Positions 1-6,931 of a stretch of DNA of 9,336 bases are shown here, piece after piece. Each line of letters begins with the position of its first letter. The stretch's first letter is position 1. The translations under genes and the position numbers were made by a program. The notes below the pieces were generated by a model. The model made no database searches. It had not been told where the DNA came from and saw nothing but the letters and a program-made list of their open reading frames with translations. The stretch comes from Rickettsia typhi. Its GTDB lineage: Bacteria; Pseudomonadota; Alphaproteobacteria; Rickettsiales; UBA1997. Where the stretch lies: NCBI GenBank assembly GCA_945903615.1, contig CAMDOL010000055.1:1-9336 (forward strand), given 5' to 3'.

Positions 1-161
1 AAAACTAAGTGCAAAAAATCTAGTGGATAATTAACCAAATTATCATGGACACATATTAACCAAGTTTGTATAGCTATGTTTGCTATAAACAAAGAAAATG
101 CAATATAACCAAGAACAGTAAATAGTGGTAAATTTTTATTTGAATCAAATTTGAGTTTCAT
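1..161 (-). CDS. hypothetical small membrane protein, N-terminal part only
   Basis: An open frame on the minus strand starts with ATG at 161-159 and stays open for 53 codons to the edge of the window. The product begins MKLKFDSNKNLPLF and is followed by a strongly hydrophobic stretch, roughly residues 11-38 (VLGYIAFSLFIANIAI...), which looks like a transmembrane helix or an uncleaved signal anchor; a more polar part follows (VHDNLVNYPLDFLHLVF). No family is recognised. The same frame is open upstream to a TGA about 18 codons before this ATG, with no better start codon in between. There is no Shine-Dalgarno sequence in front of the ATG, as for the other genes here. The open frame, ATG and helix together suggest a real gene, but it is short and cut by the window, so confidence is moderate. 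Confidence 0.45.
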   Translation of the reverse strand, partial: MKLKFDSNKNLPLFTVLGYIAFSLFIANIAIQTWLICVHDNLVNYPLDFLHLV

Positions 162-554
162 TCCCGAAGTAAATTTCTTAATTGTTAGTTTTATTAGAAT
201 AAATTCATAATCTAGTCAAAGCAACGCTCAAGATCAAAAAAGAATAAACAGGCGGAAAAATAGGTAAAAAGTTCGAAAAAAACCTCAAAAACCCGCTCGC
301 TACCCAAACAAATAAAATCGAACTAAAATGGCTGGAGCCAGTAAAATCCGATCAGGTAATTTTTTAAAAATACCTGATGCCCAGAGACAGAGAGAGAATT
401 TTTGCTGAATTTTAGAGAATTTTGCTGAAAATTAACTTTGCAAACAACTCTTGTAAGAAATAGTCAAAACCTGTGAAGTGCCGCCAGTGTTGGGCTTGAA
501 GCCATGGAGGAAAAAATTAGAAAATCAACGAGAGAGAAAGTTTGTAAAAAAAGA
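162..554. other. non-coding intergenic stretch with a hairpin and a short direct repeat
   Basis: No convincing gene is seen on either strand between the partial membrane-protein gene and tRNA-Ala. It holds a hairpin at 351-378 (arms ATCAGGTA and TACCTGAT, 12-base A/T loop) with no clear T-tract on either side. A short motif of the form AGAGAATTTT(T)GCTGAA occurs twice, at 393-409 and 414-429. A near-palindrome GGGCTTGAAGCC lies at 492-503. Directly after the tRNA 3' end on the minus strand comes a run of T (TCTTTTTTTAC), which may help end the tRNA transcript. Confidence 0.5.
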
Positions 555-630
555 TGGTGGAGCTATCCGGATTCGAACCGGAGACCTCTTGCATGCCATG
601 CAAGCGCGCTACCAACTGCGCTATAGCCCC
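555..630 (-). tRNA. tRNA-Ala, anticodon GGC
   Basis: The minus strand reads as a complete 76-base tRNA with the 3' CCA encoded in the DNA (555-557 on the plus strand). The acceptor stem is GGGGCTA paired with TAGCTCC and contains a G3:U70 wobble pair, the classic alanine identity element. The anticodon arm is CTTGC-ATGGCAT-GCAAG, placing GGC (complement of 595-597) in the anticodon position, which reads GCC and GCU codons. The T arm carries the invariant GGTTCGAATCC. It is transcribed away from thrS. No intact promoter could be assigned with confidence in the 100 bases shared with thrS. Confidence 0.97.
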
Positions 631-647
631 CAAAAATTAGTATTTAG

Positions 648-708
648 TTGGACAGTTGTATTTTGGAAAATCTGACCATAGAATGAGCGAGTAATTTAGA
701 CTGTCCAA
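648..708. repeat. 9-base inverted repeat flanking the likely thrS promoter
   Basis: TTGGACAGT at 648-656 is an exact reverse complement of ACTGTCCAA at 700-708. A G:T and an A:T pair extend the match outward, and 43 bases separate the arms. The arms bracket the proposed thrS promoter, one at the -35 box and one just after the expected transcription start. It could be a two-site operator, or the stem of a folded leader if transcription starts further upstream. The match is seen; the role is not shown. Confidence 0.6.
656..684 (+). promoter_or_regulatory. possible sigma-70 promoter of thrS
   Basis: TTGTAT at 656-661 and TAGAAT at 679-684 are 17 bases apart. The -10 box matches TATAAT in five of six positions; the -35 box matches only the TTG. 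Transcription would start near 691, giving a leader of about 45 bases before the thrS ATG. AT-rich DNA produces such matches easily. Confidence 0.35.
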
Positions 709-735
709 TTTGTAAAATCAATCCTAGAAATCAAA

Positions 736-2652
736 ATGTCCGAGCCAATAAAAATTACTTTTCCTGATGGCAATATTAAAGAGTTCGATAAAAATATTAC
801 TGGTTTTGAAATTGCTAAATCAATTTCTGTAAGCCTTGCCAAAGCAGCTTTGGCAATAAAGGTTAATGATGAGCTTTGGGATTTATCCAGAGCAATTGAA
901 GATGATGCAATCATCGCAATTATCACTTCCAAATCTTCTGAGGCTTTAGAAATTATTCGCCATGATACCGCACATTTGATGGCAGAAGCGGTGAAAGAAT
1001 TATTCCCAGAAACTCAAGTAACAATTGGCCCTGCAATTGAAAACGGATTTTATTATGACTTCGCGCGCAAGTCTCCATTTGCTTTGGAAGATTTAGAGAA
1101 GATTGAAAAAAAGATGTTGGAAATTTCTAAGCGTGATGAAAAAATTATTCGCGAAGTTTGGGATCGCAATGAGGCGGTCAAATTCTTTGAAAAACAAGGT
1201 GAAAAATATAAAGCCGAAATTATTTCTTCAATTCCAGCTGATCAAAAAATTACACTCTATCGCCAAGGAAATTTTATCGATTTATGTCGCGGTCCGCACT
1301 TGCCTTCAACTTCTTATGTTAAACATTTCAAGCTAATGAAGCTCGCCGGAGCCTATTGGCGTGGCGATTCTAAAAACGAAATGTTACAAAGAATTTATGG
1401 AACCGCATGGGAATCTAAAGAATCTTTAGATGGTTATTTAAAAATGCTTGAAGAAGCAGCAAAGCGTGATCACCGCAAAATTGGCAAAGAATTAGATTTA
1501 TTTCACATTCAAGAAGAAGCAACTGGATCAGTGTTTTGGCATCCAAATGGTTATATAATTTATCGTGAGATTGAAAATTATATCCGCCAAAAATTGCAGC
1601 AAAATAATTATGTCGAGGTAAAAACTCCACAAATGATTGATAAAGTTTTGTGGGAAAAATCTGGGCATTGGGAAAAATTTCGCGATAATATGTTTGTCGC
1701 TCAAAGTGAAGATAGAACTCTGGCAATCAAACCTATGAACTGTCCGGGGCATATTCAAATTTTTAATCAACATTTAAAATCATATCGCGAACTGCCACTG
1801 AGAATGGCAGAATTTGGATCTTGCCATCGCAACGAATCTTCTGGCTCACTTCACGGCATTATGCGCGTGCGTGCTTTCACTCAAGATGATGCTCATATTT
1901 TTTGCGAAGAATCACAAATCAATTCTGAAACTGTCGCTTTCTGCAAATTGCTCAAAGAAGTTTATTATGATTTTGGCTTTACCAATATTAAAGTTAAATT
2001 CTCAACTCGCCCTGAGGTTCGTGCTGGAAATGATGAGACTTGGGATAAGGCAGAAGCTGCCTTAGCAAACGCCGTTAAGGCTGCCAATCTAGATTGTGTT
2101 TTAAATCCGGGAGAAGGCGCATTTTACGGCCCAAAATTAGAATTTACTTTGGTTGATGCCATTGGCCGCGAATGGCAATGTGGAACTTTGCAAGTTGATT
2201 TTATTTTACCAGAAAGATTGGATGCGCAATATGTTGCATCGGATGGCACCCGCAAGCGTCCAGTAATTCTGCACCGCGCTGTGCTCGGAACTTTTGAACG
2301 CTTCATTGGAATTCTCATCGAAAACTGCGCTGGAAAATTTCCATTATGGCTCGCTCCAGTTCAAATTATAGTTGCTCCAATTACCAATGATTTTAATGAT
2401 TATGTGTTGCAGGTTGTCGAAAAATTAAAAGCCCAAGGATTCAGGGTTGAGGCTGATTTAGCGCATGAAAAAATCAACGCCAAAATCCGCGAACATTCTC
2501 TAAAAAAAATTCCCTATATTTTAGCTGTTGGTGCCAGAGAAAAAGAAAGCGGATCAGTTGCAGTTAGAAAATTTGGTGAAGAAGGACAAAAGATGGTGGC
2601 ACTTGAAGAGTTTATTTTAGAGGCACAACAACAAATTAGAAACAAACAATAA
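736..2652 (+). CDS. thrS: threonine--tRNA ligase (threonyl-tRNA synthetase)
   Basis: Full-length class II synthetase of 638 residues that charges tRNA-Thr in the cytoplasm. Domains in order: an N-terminal TGS domain (about 1-65), an editing domain that clears mischarged seryl-tRNA, the catalytic core (about 245-535) and an anticodon-binding domain (about 540-635). The editing site is intact: H76 and H80 in HDTAH, C184 and H188 in LCRGPHL. The catalytic zinc ligands are present: C336 in MNCPGH, H387 in DDAHIF, H513 in [12 protein letters not shown]. Class II motif 2 is FGSCHRNE with R365; motif 3 ends in R522. The start is the ATG at 736, giving the expected N-terminus [12 protein letters not shown]; no Shine-Dalgarno sequence precedes it. 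purH follows after 7 bases, so the two are probably co-transcribed. Nothing suggests damage. The assignment is secure. Confidence 0.98.
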   Translation: MSEPIKITFPDGNIKEFDKNITGFEIAKSISVSLAKAALAIKVNDELWDLSRAIEDDAIIAIITSKSSEALEIIRHDTAHLMAEAVKELFPETQVTIGPAIENGFYYDFARKSPFALEDLEKIEKKMLEISKRDEKIIREVWDRNEAVKFFEKQGEKYKAEIISSIPADQKITLYRQGNFIDLCRGPHLPSTSYVKHFKLMKLAGAYWRGDSKNEMLQRIYGTAWESKESLDGYLKMLEEAAKRDHRKIGKELDLFHIQEEATGSVFWHPNGYIIYREIENYIRQKLQQNNYVEVKTPQMIDKVLWEKSGHWEKFRDNMFVAQSEDRTLAIKPMNCPGHIQIFNQHLKSYRELPLRMAEFGSCHRNESSGSLHGIMRVRAFTQDDAHIFCEESQINSETVAFCKLLKEVYYDFGFTNIKVKFSTRPEVRAGNDETWDKAEAALANAVKAANLDCVLNPGEGAFYGPKLEFTLVDAIGREWQCGTLQVDFILPERLDAQYVASDGTRKRPVILHRAVLGTFERFIGILIENCAGKFPLWLAPVQIIVAPITNDFNDYVLQVVEKLKAQGFRVEADLAHEKINAKIREHSLKKIPYILAVGAREKESGSVAVRKFGEEGQKMVALEEFILEAQQQIRNKQ

Positions 2653-2659
2653 CCAAAAA

Positions 2660-4231
2660 ATGACAAATCAAAAAATCAAATGTGCATTAATTTCTGTTTC
2701 TGATAAATCTGGAATAATTGAATTGGCAAAATTTTTAACTGCTCAGGATGTTGAGATTATCTCCACTGGTGGCACTTTCAAATTGCTTAAGGAAAATAAA
2801 ATTCCTGCTAAAGATATTTCAGAATTCACTGGATTTCCAGAAATTATGGATGGCAGAGTTAAAACTTTGCATCCCAAAGTTCATGGCGCTTTGCTTGCTG
2901 TGCTTGATGATAAAGAGCATCAAAAACAAGCTAAAGAAAATCATATTTCTTGCATCGATTTATTGATTGTCAATCTTTATCCATTTGTGCAAACGGTTAA
3001 GAAAGGCGCGGATTATGAAACGGTGGTTGAAAATATTGATATTGGCGGCCCATCAATGATTCGTTCAGCGGCAAAGAATCATCTCTATAAAACAGTTATC
3101 ACTGATGCTCTTGACTATGAGAATCTCAAAAATGAAATGCAAAAAAATGGTGGTGCAACCAGCTTGGGGTTTAGACAAAATCTTGCTCGCAAAGCTTTCA
3201 CAACCACAGCCAACTATGACCAAGCCATTGCCAATTATTTTACCAAAAATCAAGAAATCGATTTTGCCCCAAGTTTAATTTTGCCCACAACTTTAAAACA
3301 AACTTTGCGTTATGGCGAAAATGCACATCAAAAGGCGGCGCTTTATGTTGATGATTTTTCTAGGTTAGGAATTGCTTCAGCAGAACAATTGCAAGGTAAG
3401 GAACTTAGCTACAATAATTTTAATGATGCTGATGCAGCGTTTAATATTGCTTTAGAATTTAATGAACCAGTCGCAGTGATTGTTAAGCACGCCAACCCTT
3501 GTGGCGTGGCGATTGATGATGAAATTAATGTGGCCTATAAAAAAGCTTTGGAAGCTGATTCTAAAAGTGCGTTTGGCGGAATTGTCGCACTCAATAGAAA
3601 AATTGGGCGTGGTTTAGCTGAAGAAATTAGCAAACTATTTTATGAAGTAATTATTGCTCCAGATTTTTCTGATGATGCTTTGCATATCTTTGAGAAGAAA
3701 AAAAATTTGCGATTATTAAAAATTAATTTTGCTAAACCAACTAGTCAAAAACAAATCAAATCAATCTCCGGTGGGTTTTTGGTGCAAGATGTTGATGATA
3801 AAATAATTGGCGTGGAAGATTTAATAATTGCTGGCAAAAATTTTGCCAACGATAAACAAATTCAGCAACAAATTTTTGCGATGAAAATTTGCAAACATGT
3901 TAAATCAAACGCAATTGTGGTGGTGAATAATTTTCAAACTGTTGGAATTGGTGCCGGACAAATGAACCGCGTTGATTCAGTAGAAATTGCCTGCAAAAAA
4001 GCAGCAAACTTTATTAATGAAGATGGAAAATTTATCAACAAAGCCATTGATGGAATTTTGGCTTCCGATGCCTTTTTCCCATTTTCTGATAACATCGAAA
4101 TCGCTAATAAATACGGTATCACCTCCATCATCGCGCCATCTGGATCAATTAAAGATGTGGAGGTCATTTCGGCATGTAACGCTCACAATATTTCACTGTC
4201 TTTTGTTGGAAGCAGGCATTTTAAGCATTAA
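2660..4231 (+). CDS. purH: bifunctional AICAR formyltransferase / IMP cyclohydrolase
   Basis: PurH, 523 residues, close to the usual length, catalyses the last two steps of purine synthesis: 10-formyl-THF-dependent formylation of AICAR, then ring closure to IMP. The N-terminal IMP cyclohydrolase domain (about 1-195) has a methylglyoxal-synthase-like fold, seen in ALISVSDKSGI, the STGGT turn (36-40), GRVKTLHPKVHGALL (65-79) and IDIGGPSMIRSAAKN (126-140). The C-terminal transformylase domain starts near 205 and carries the catalytic Lys-His pair K276-H277 in IVKHANPCGVA, plus GAGQMNRVDS (431-440), ASDAFFPF (468-475) and the terminal GSRHFKH. The ATG at 2660 lies 7 bases after the thrS stop with an A-rich leader and no Shine-Dalgarno sequence, so translation may depend on coupling. 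Its last 11 bases overlap the 3' end of hisA on the other strand, leaving no room for a terminator between them. Confidence 0.98.
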   Translation: MTNQKIKCALISVSDKSGIIELAKFLTAQDVEIISTGGTFKLLKENKIPAKDISEFTGFPEIMDGRVKTLHPKVHGALLAVLDDKEHQKQAKENHISCIDLLIVNLYPFVQTVKKGADYETVVENIDIGGPSMIRSAAKNHLYKTVITDALDYENLKNEMQKNGGATSLGFRQNLARKAFTTTANYDQAIANYFTKNQEIDFAPSLILPTTLKQTLRYGENAHQKAALYVDDFSRLGIASAEQLQGKELSYNNFNDADAAFNIALEFNEPVAVIVKHANPCGVAIDDEINVAYKKALEADSKSAFGGIVALNRKIGRGLAEEISKLFYEVIIAPDFSDDALHIFEKKKNLRLLKINFAKPTSQKQIKSISGGFLVQDVDDKIIGVEDLIIAGKNFANDKQIQQQIFAMKICKHVKSNAIVVVNNFQTVGIGAGQMNRVDSVEIACKKAANFINEDGKFINKAIDGILASDAFFPFSDNIEIANKYGITSIIAPSGSIKDVEVISACNAHNISLSFVGSRHFKH

Positions 4232-4937
4232 AAGAACCTAGCAGTTGATTAATGTTAATTTTATTGTCGTACAAAGCCCGACCAATGATCACGCCTTGTA
4301 TTTTTAGTTCAGCAACTTTTTGGACATCAAAAATCGATCCAATTCCGCCAGAAGCAATAACTGGTATTGAAATGCTTTCAGCTAATTTTTTAGTTCCTTC
4401 AAAATCAACACCCTCACCCGTTCCATCCCGATTAATATCGGTATAAATTATTGCCGCAACGCCAGCATCTTCAAATTTTTTTGCCAGATCAATAACTGAA
4501 GTTGAAGAGCTTTCCACCCAGCCGTGAGTTGCCACCATACCGTTTTTAGCATCAATACCAACCACAATTTGATTAGGAAATTTTTTTGCTGCAACTTTCA
4601 CCAGTTCAGGATTTTGTAGTGCGATTGTTCCCAAAATTACTCTTTTTAGACCCAGATTCAGCCATTTCTCAATCGTTTCTAGATTTCGAATTCCTCCACC
4701 CAACTGCGCAGGAATTGTAATATTTTTTAAAATTTCTTTAACTGATTTTTCATTAGCACAACTGCCGGCAACAGCACCGTCTAGATCAACAATATGTAAA
4801 AATTTAAAACCTTGATCTTGAAATTGTTTGGCTTGAGAAGCTGGAGAATCATTGAAAATCGTGGCTTGGCTCATATCGCCTTTATATAAGCGAACACATT
4901 TGCCATCTTTTAAATCAATAGCTGGATAGATGATCAT
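4221..4937 (-). CDS. hisA: ProFAR isomerase (histidine biosynthesis)
   Basis: HisA, 238 residues, a cytoplasmic (beta-alpha)8-barrel enzyme that converts ProFAR to PRFAR in the fourth step of histidine synthesis. The catalytic aspartates are D8 in YPAIDLKDGKCVRL and D129 in GIDAKNG. Phosphate-binding turns are GGGIR (80-84) in the first half and ASGGIGS (195-201) with GVIIGRALYDNKI (215-227) in the second. YTDINRDGTGEG (165-176) is typical of HisA, and the paralogue HisF would begin differently (RIIPCLDV). It stands alone: hisH, hisF and hisI, its frequent neighbours, are absent from the window. It lies downstream of the znuA-like gene on the same strand behind a 162-base structured leader. 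The ATG at 4937 has no Shine-Dalgarno sequence. The 3' end overlaps that of purH by 11 bases. Confidence 0.97.
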   Translation of the reverse strand: MIIYPAIDLKDGKCVRLYKGDMSQATIFNDSPASQAKQFQDQGFKFLHIVDLDGAVAGSCANEKSVKEILKNITIPAQLGGGIRNLETIEKWLNLGLKRVILGTIALQNPELVKVAAKKFPNQIVVGIDAKNGMVATHGWVESSSTSVIDLAKKFEDAGVAAIIYTDINRDGTGEGVDFEGTKKLAESISIPVIASGGIGSIFDVQKVAELKIQGVIIGRALYDNKININQLLGSFNA

Positions 4938-4938
4938 T

Positions 4939-4975
4939 TTAATGATTAATGGTAATGATTATGATTAATCATTAA
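4939..4975. repeat. 12-base perfect inverted repeat against the hisA start codon
   Basis: TTAATGATTAAT at 4939-4950 is an exact reverse complement of ATTAATCATTAA at 4964-4975, separated by 13 bases. The heptamer ATGATTA also occurs in direct orientation at 4942, 4955 and 4961. The inner arm ends one base before the hisA ATG on the minus strand. As RNA it would form an all A/U/G stem beside the start codon; as DNA it could be an operator. It may alternatively reflect chance in very AT-rich sequence, but a perfect 12-base match is long for that. Confidence 0.65.
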
Positions 4976-4976
4976 G

Positions 4977-5053
4977 GGTGCCTAAAGCAGAAAACCTAGT
5001 CGTCTTGGGAGAAACGACTAGGCACCTTTTGCCTAACTTTTAAAGGAGGCAAA
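4977..5053 (-). terminator. intrinsic terminator with competing hairpins in the hisA leader
   Basis: On the minus strand a 9-base-pair hairpin (CCTAGTCGT, complement of 5014-5022; ACGACTAGG, complement of 4995-5003; 10-base loop) is followed by TTTTCTGCTTT, the layout of an intrinsic terminator. It could end the znuA-like transcript, but it also lies downstream of a good candidate hisA promoter. Other arms compete with it: GGTGCCTA at 4977-4984 pairs with TAGGCACC at 5019-5026, and TTTGCCT at 5028-5034 pairs with AGGCAAA at 5047-5053. Because TGCCT and AGGCA alternate four times, some of these stems exclude each other, as in transcription attenuators. The pairings are read directly; the switching function is inferred. 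Confidence 0.6.
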
Positions 5054-5056
5054 TAA

Positions 5057-5084
5057 ATTTTATTTTTTAAACCAATATAGTCAA
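5057..5084 (-). promoter_or_regulatory. likely sigma-70 promoter of hisA
   Basis: On the minus strand TTGACT (complement of 5079-5084) and TAAAAT (complement of 5057-5062) are 16 bases apart; each matches its consensus in five of six positions. Transcription would start near 5050, giving hisA a structured leader of about 110 bases and a start independent of the znuA-like gene. Confidence 0.5.
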
Positions 5085-5099
5085 ACAAAAAACTGATCA

Positions 5100-6140
5100 C
5101 TATTTGCCAACGCATTTTACCAAATCACTCACCAAACCTGTCATCATCTTGGTGTAGCCATTTTGATTATAATTAATTTCACCACCAATTATATCAATCA
5201 AAATAAATTTTACCTTATTATTACCAGCGACTTGAAATGCTAAACCACTTCTTTCTTGATAACTTCCTAAAACACAAACCACTTTTTCTCTTTTTATCAT
5301 ATCATTAATCGCGTCAATCTCCTTAAAAGTGAATTCATAATCAAGATCATAACGAATCGCTCCTGCAGATGGCATATGATAATAATCCTCAAAATAAATC
5401 GTACTATTTAAATCCATTACAAAACTTTTTGGTCGCACTTTCAGCAATTCCATTTTATTGGCTTTATCCATATTTCTGACATCAACTTTAAATTGCTCAA
5501 GATTTTTTTTATAAGCATCGGATCCTGTGGGATAAAGCGCCGATAAAGTATCGGCAATTTCTATGGCAATACCAATTGCATTTTCAGGGTTAAGCCAGAT
5601 ATGCGGATCAATATTTTCTTTGTTTTTTCTGTTTTGAAAAGTTAGTGGCTGAATATTTTTTGATTGAATTAGCTGAACAATTTTTGGGGTGGTTTTAACT
5701 TTTGCCAAAGCTGCTGGCAAATTGTTTTCCAAATCATCGCTAACATAAAAAATCACATCCGCTTTGCTTAAAATAACAATGTCACCAGGTCCAATAACAT
5801 AATCACGCTCAGAAGCGCGCGGATTGATTAATAAAGAATTGCTTTTGTCATCACCACTTATAAATTTGGCGATTTGATTAATTGGGTTAATTGAACTGAC
5901 AATTACTGGTGGCTGGTTTAGGGTTGGTGTTTGTGGATTTTCCTGAGTATTTGCCTGAGGATTTACCTGAGGATTTACCTGAGGATTTACCTGAGGATTT
6001 ACCTGAGGATTTACCTTAGAACTTGCTCCAAAATTCATTGGATAATGCACCTGAGGAGTGCTTTGAGCAGTGCTTTGAGCAAGGGCGGAAGTGCTTAAGA
6101 ACAAACTATAAATTGCTAAATTTTTAATAAAATATTTCAT
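5100..6140 (-). CDS. znuA: ZnuA-like zinc ABC transporter substrate-binding protein, divergent metal site
   Basis: A 346-residue periplasmic protein of the cluster A-I (ZnuA/PsaA) metal-binding family, expected to hand zinc to a ZnuBC transporter. It has a signal peptide (about 1-21; hydrophobic LAIYSLFLSTSALA, likely cleavage after ALA). A Gln/Asn/Pro-rich low-complexity region follows, with VNPQ five times (43-62) and variants ANTQ and ENPQ. The binding domain starts near 78 (PVIVSSINPINQIAKFISG). Family landmarks are ASERDYVIGPGD (109-120), DPHIWLNPENA (178-188) and ILIDIIGG (313-320). H180 and D317 remain, but the first usual His (E-H-D-Y in E. coli ZnuA) is R112, and the third (FHDAYGYF) appears as L244, next to D243. 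No His-rich loop is seen. The divergent znuC supports the family call; whether it still binds zinc is open. No Shine-Dalgarno sequence precedes the ATG. Confidence 0.85.
   Translation of the reverse strand: MKYFIKNLAIYSLFLSTSALAQSTAQSTPQVHYPMNFGASSKVNPQVNPQVNPQVNPQVNPQANTQENPQTPTLNQPPVIVSSINPINQIAKFISGDDKSNSLLINPRASERDYVIGPGDIVILSKADVIFYVSDDLENNLPAALAKVKTTPKIVQLIQSKNIQPLTFQNRKNKENIDPHIWLNPENAIGIAIEIADTLSALYPTGSDAYKKNLEQFKVDVRNMDKANKMELLKVRPKSFVMDLNSTIYFEDYYHMPSAGAIRYDLDYEFTFKEIDAINDMIKREKVVCVLGSYQERSGLAFQVAGNNKVKFILIDIIGGEINYNQNGYTKMMTGLVSDLVKCVGK
5942..6013. repeat. 12-base tandem repeat inside the znuA-like gene
   Basis: CCTGAGGATTTA (plus-strand reading) occurs five times without a mismatch at 5954-6013, preceded by a degenerate copy CCTGAGTATTTG at 5942-5953. 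On the coding strand it encodes repeated VNPQ. As 12 is a multiple of three, copy-number changes would alter the length of the linker without breaking the frame. Confidence 0.95.
6057..6080. repeat. 12-base tandem duplication near the start of the znuA-like gene
   Basis: AGTGCTTTGAGC is present twice in perfect tandem (6057-6068 and 6069-6080). On the coding strand it encodes the AQST-AQST stretch at the signal-peptide cleavage region. It has the same period as the VNPQ repeat but an unrelated sequence, so it is a separate duplication. Confidence 0.9.
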
Positions 6141-6150
6141 TATTATTTAA

Positions 6151-6179
6151 AAAATATGGAACCAAAACATAGCTTACAA
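6151..6179 (-). promoter_or_regulatory. weak candidate promoter of the znuA-like gene, inside the start of znuC
   Basis: On the minus strand TTGTAA (complement of 6174-6179) and TATTTT (complement of 6151-6156) are 17 bases apart, each matching four of six consensus positions. It would start transcription only a few bases before the ATG at 6140, giving an almost leaderless mRNA. With 15 bases between the two start codons, any promoter of either gene must lie partly in the other gene. No clear Zur box was found. Confidence 0.25.
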
Positions 6180-6884
6180 ATAGCTTATCTAAAAAGTATT
6201 TCCTTAAGCTTAAATAACCAGCAAATATTAAAAAATATCAACCTTGAATTAAAAAAAGGTGAAATAACCACTCTGATTGGCCCAAATGGCGGTGGAAAAA
6301 CTTCAATTGCACGCATTTTGATTGGTATTTTGAAAGCAAGCTCCGGTGAAGTTTTTATCAGCAAGAATGCTAAGATTGGCTATATGCCCCAAAAGTTAGA
6401 GATTGAAAAAACCATTCCACTGCGAGTAATTGATTTTTTAAACCTGTCTGCTACATCCGAAGCGATGGCAAGATTGGAAGCGATGGCAAAAAAGCTGCTC
6501 ATTGAGAATATTTTAGAAAAATCTATTCACAAAATTTCTGGCGGAGAATTACAAAAAGCTCTACTAGTTAAAACTTTGATTAATAATCCAGACATATTGG
6601 TTCTAGATGAGCCAACTCAATATATGGACATTGCTGCACAAGCAGAGTTTTATCAAGTTATTGAAGAAATTAGAGAACAAAAAAACTGTGCCATTTTAAT
6701 TATCTCTCACGATTTACATATTGTAATGCAAAAAACCAATCAGGTGGTTTGCATCAACCGCCACATATGCTGCGAAGGCAGCCCCGAGTCAATTAATAAC
6801 CACCCTGAGTATTTATCTTTATTTGGTAAAGACAGAATTGACAACATCACAATTTATTCGCATCATCACGATCACAAACATTGA
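6156..6884 (+). CDS. znuC: zinc ABC transporter ATP-binding protein ZnuC
   Basis: ATPase subunit (242 residues) of a high-affinity zinc importer, acting at the inner face of the cytoplasmic membrane. All ABC motifs are present: Walker A GPNGGGKTS (42-50), Q-loop Q79 in GYMPQK, signature ISGGE (127-131), Walker B ILVLDEPT (147-154, catalytic E152) and H-loop H185 in IISHD. ZnuC-specific features are DEPTQYMDIAAQ after Walker B, INRHICCEGSPESINNHPEYLSLFG (200-224) and a His-rich tail HHHDHKH (236-242). These separate it from manganese or iron family members. The gene diverges from the znuA-like gene as in other proteobacteria, but the usual next gene, znuB (permease), is missing; dnaK follows instead. 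No strong terminator is seen after the stop. No Shine-Dalgarno sequence precedes the ATG at 6156, which fits the usual ZnuC N-terminus. Confidence 0.95.
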   Translation: MEPKHSLQIAYLKSISLSLNNQQILKNINLELKKGEITTLIGPNGGGKTSIARILIGILKASSGEVFISKNAKIGYMPQKLEIEKTIPLRVIDFLNLSATSEAMARLEAMAKKLLIENILEKSIHKISGGELQKALLVKTLINNPDILVLDEPTQYMDIAAQAEFYQVIEEIREQKNCAILIISHDLHIVMQKTNQVVCINRHICCEGSPESINNHPEYLSLFGKDRIDNITIYSHHHDHKH

Positions 6885-6931
6885 GAGATGATTCGGGGTT
6901 TATGCAATTTATTGACGGGGTTTTTGCTGCC

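Noticed and set aside
328..408. 26-codon plus-strand frame (MAGASKIRSGNF...)
   Set aside because: It spans the hairpin at 351-378, is very short, matches no family I know and has no ribosome-binding context.
478..675. 65-codon plus-strand open frame
   Set aside because: It reads straight through tRNA-Ala on the opposite strand; the RIRTGDLLHAMQARYQLRYSP part is a translation of the tRNA complement, a well-known false ORF.
632..735. T-box or other tRNA-sensing riboswitch before thrS
   Set aside because: The gap is too short and lacks the T-box core and specifier-loop features; T-boxes are also not expected in this group.
5042..5049. Perfect Shine-Dalgarno-like AAAGGAGG on the plus strand
   Set aside because: No start codon or open frame follows it on the plus strand; it is part of the paired arms in the hisA leader.
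4998..5100. Short GTG-started minus-strand frame overlapping the znuA-like stop codon, ending ...PSRFSQDD
   Set aside because: It reads through the terminator hairpin, contains no histidine run and has no ribosome-binding site; not a convincing leader peptide.
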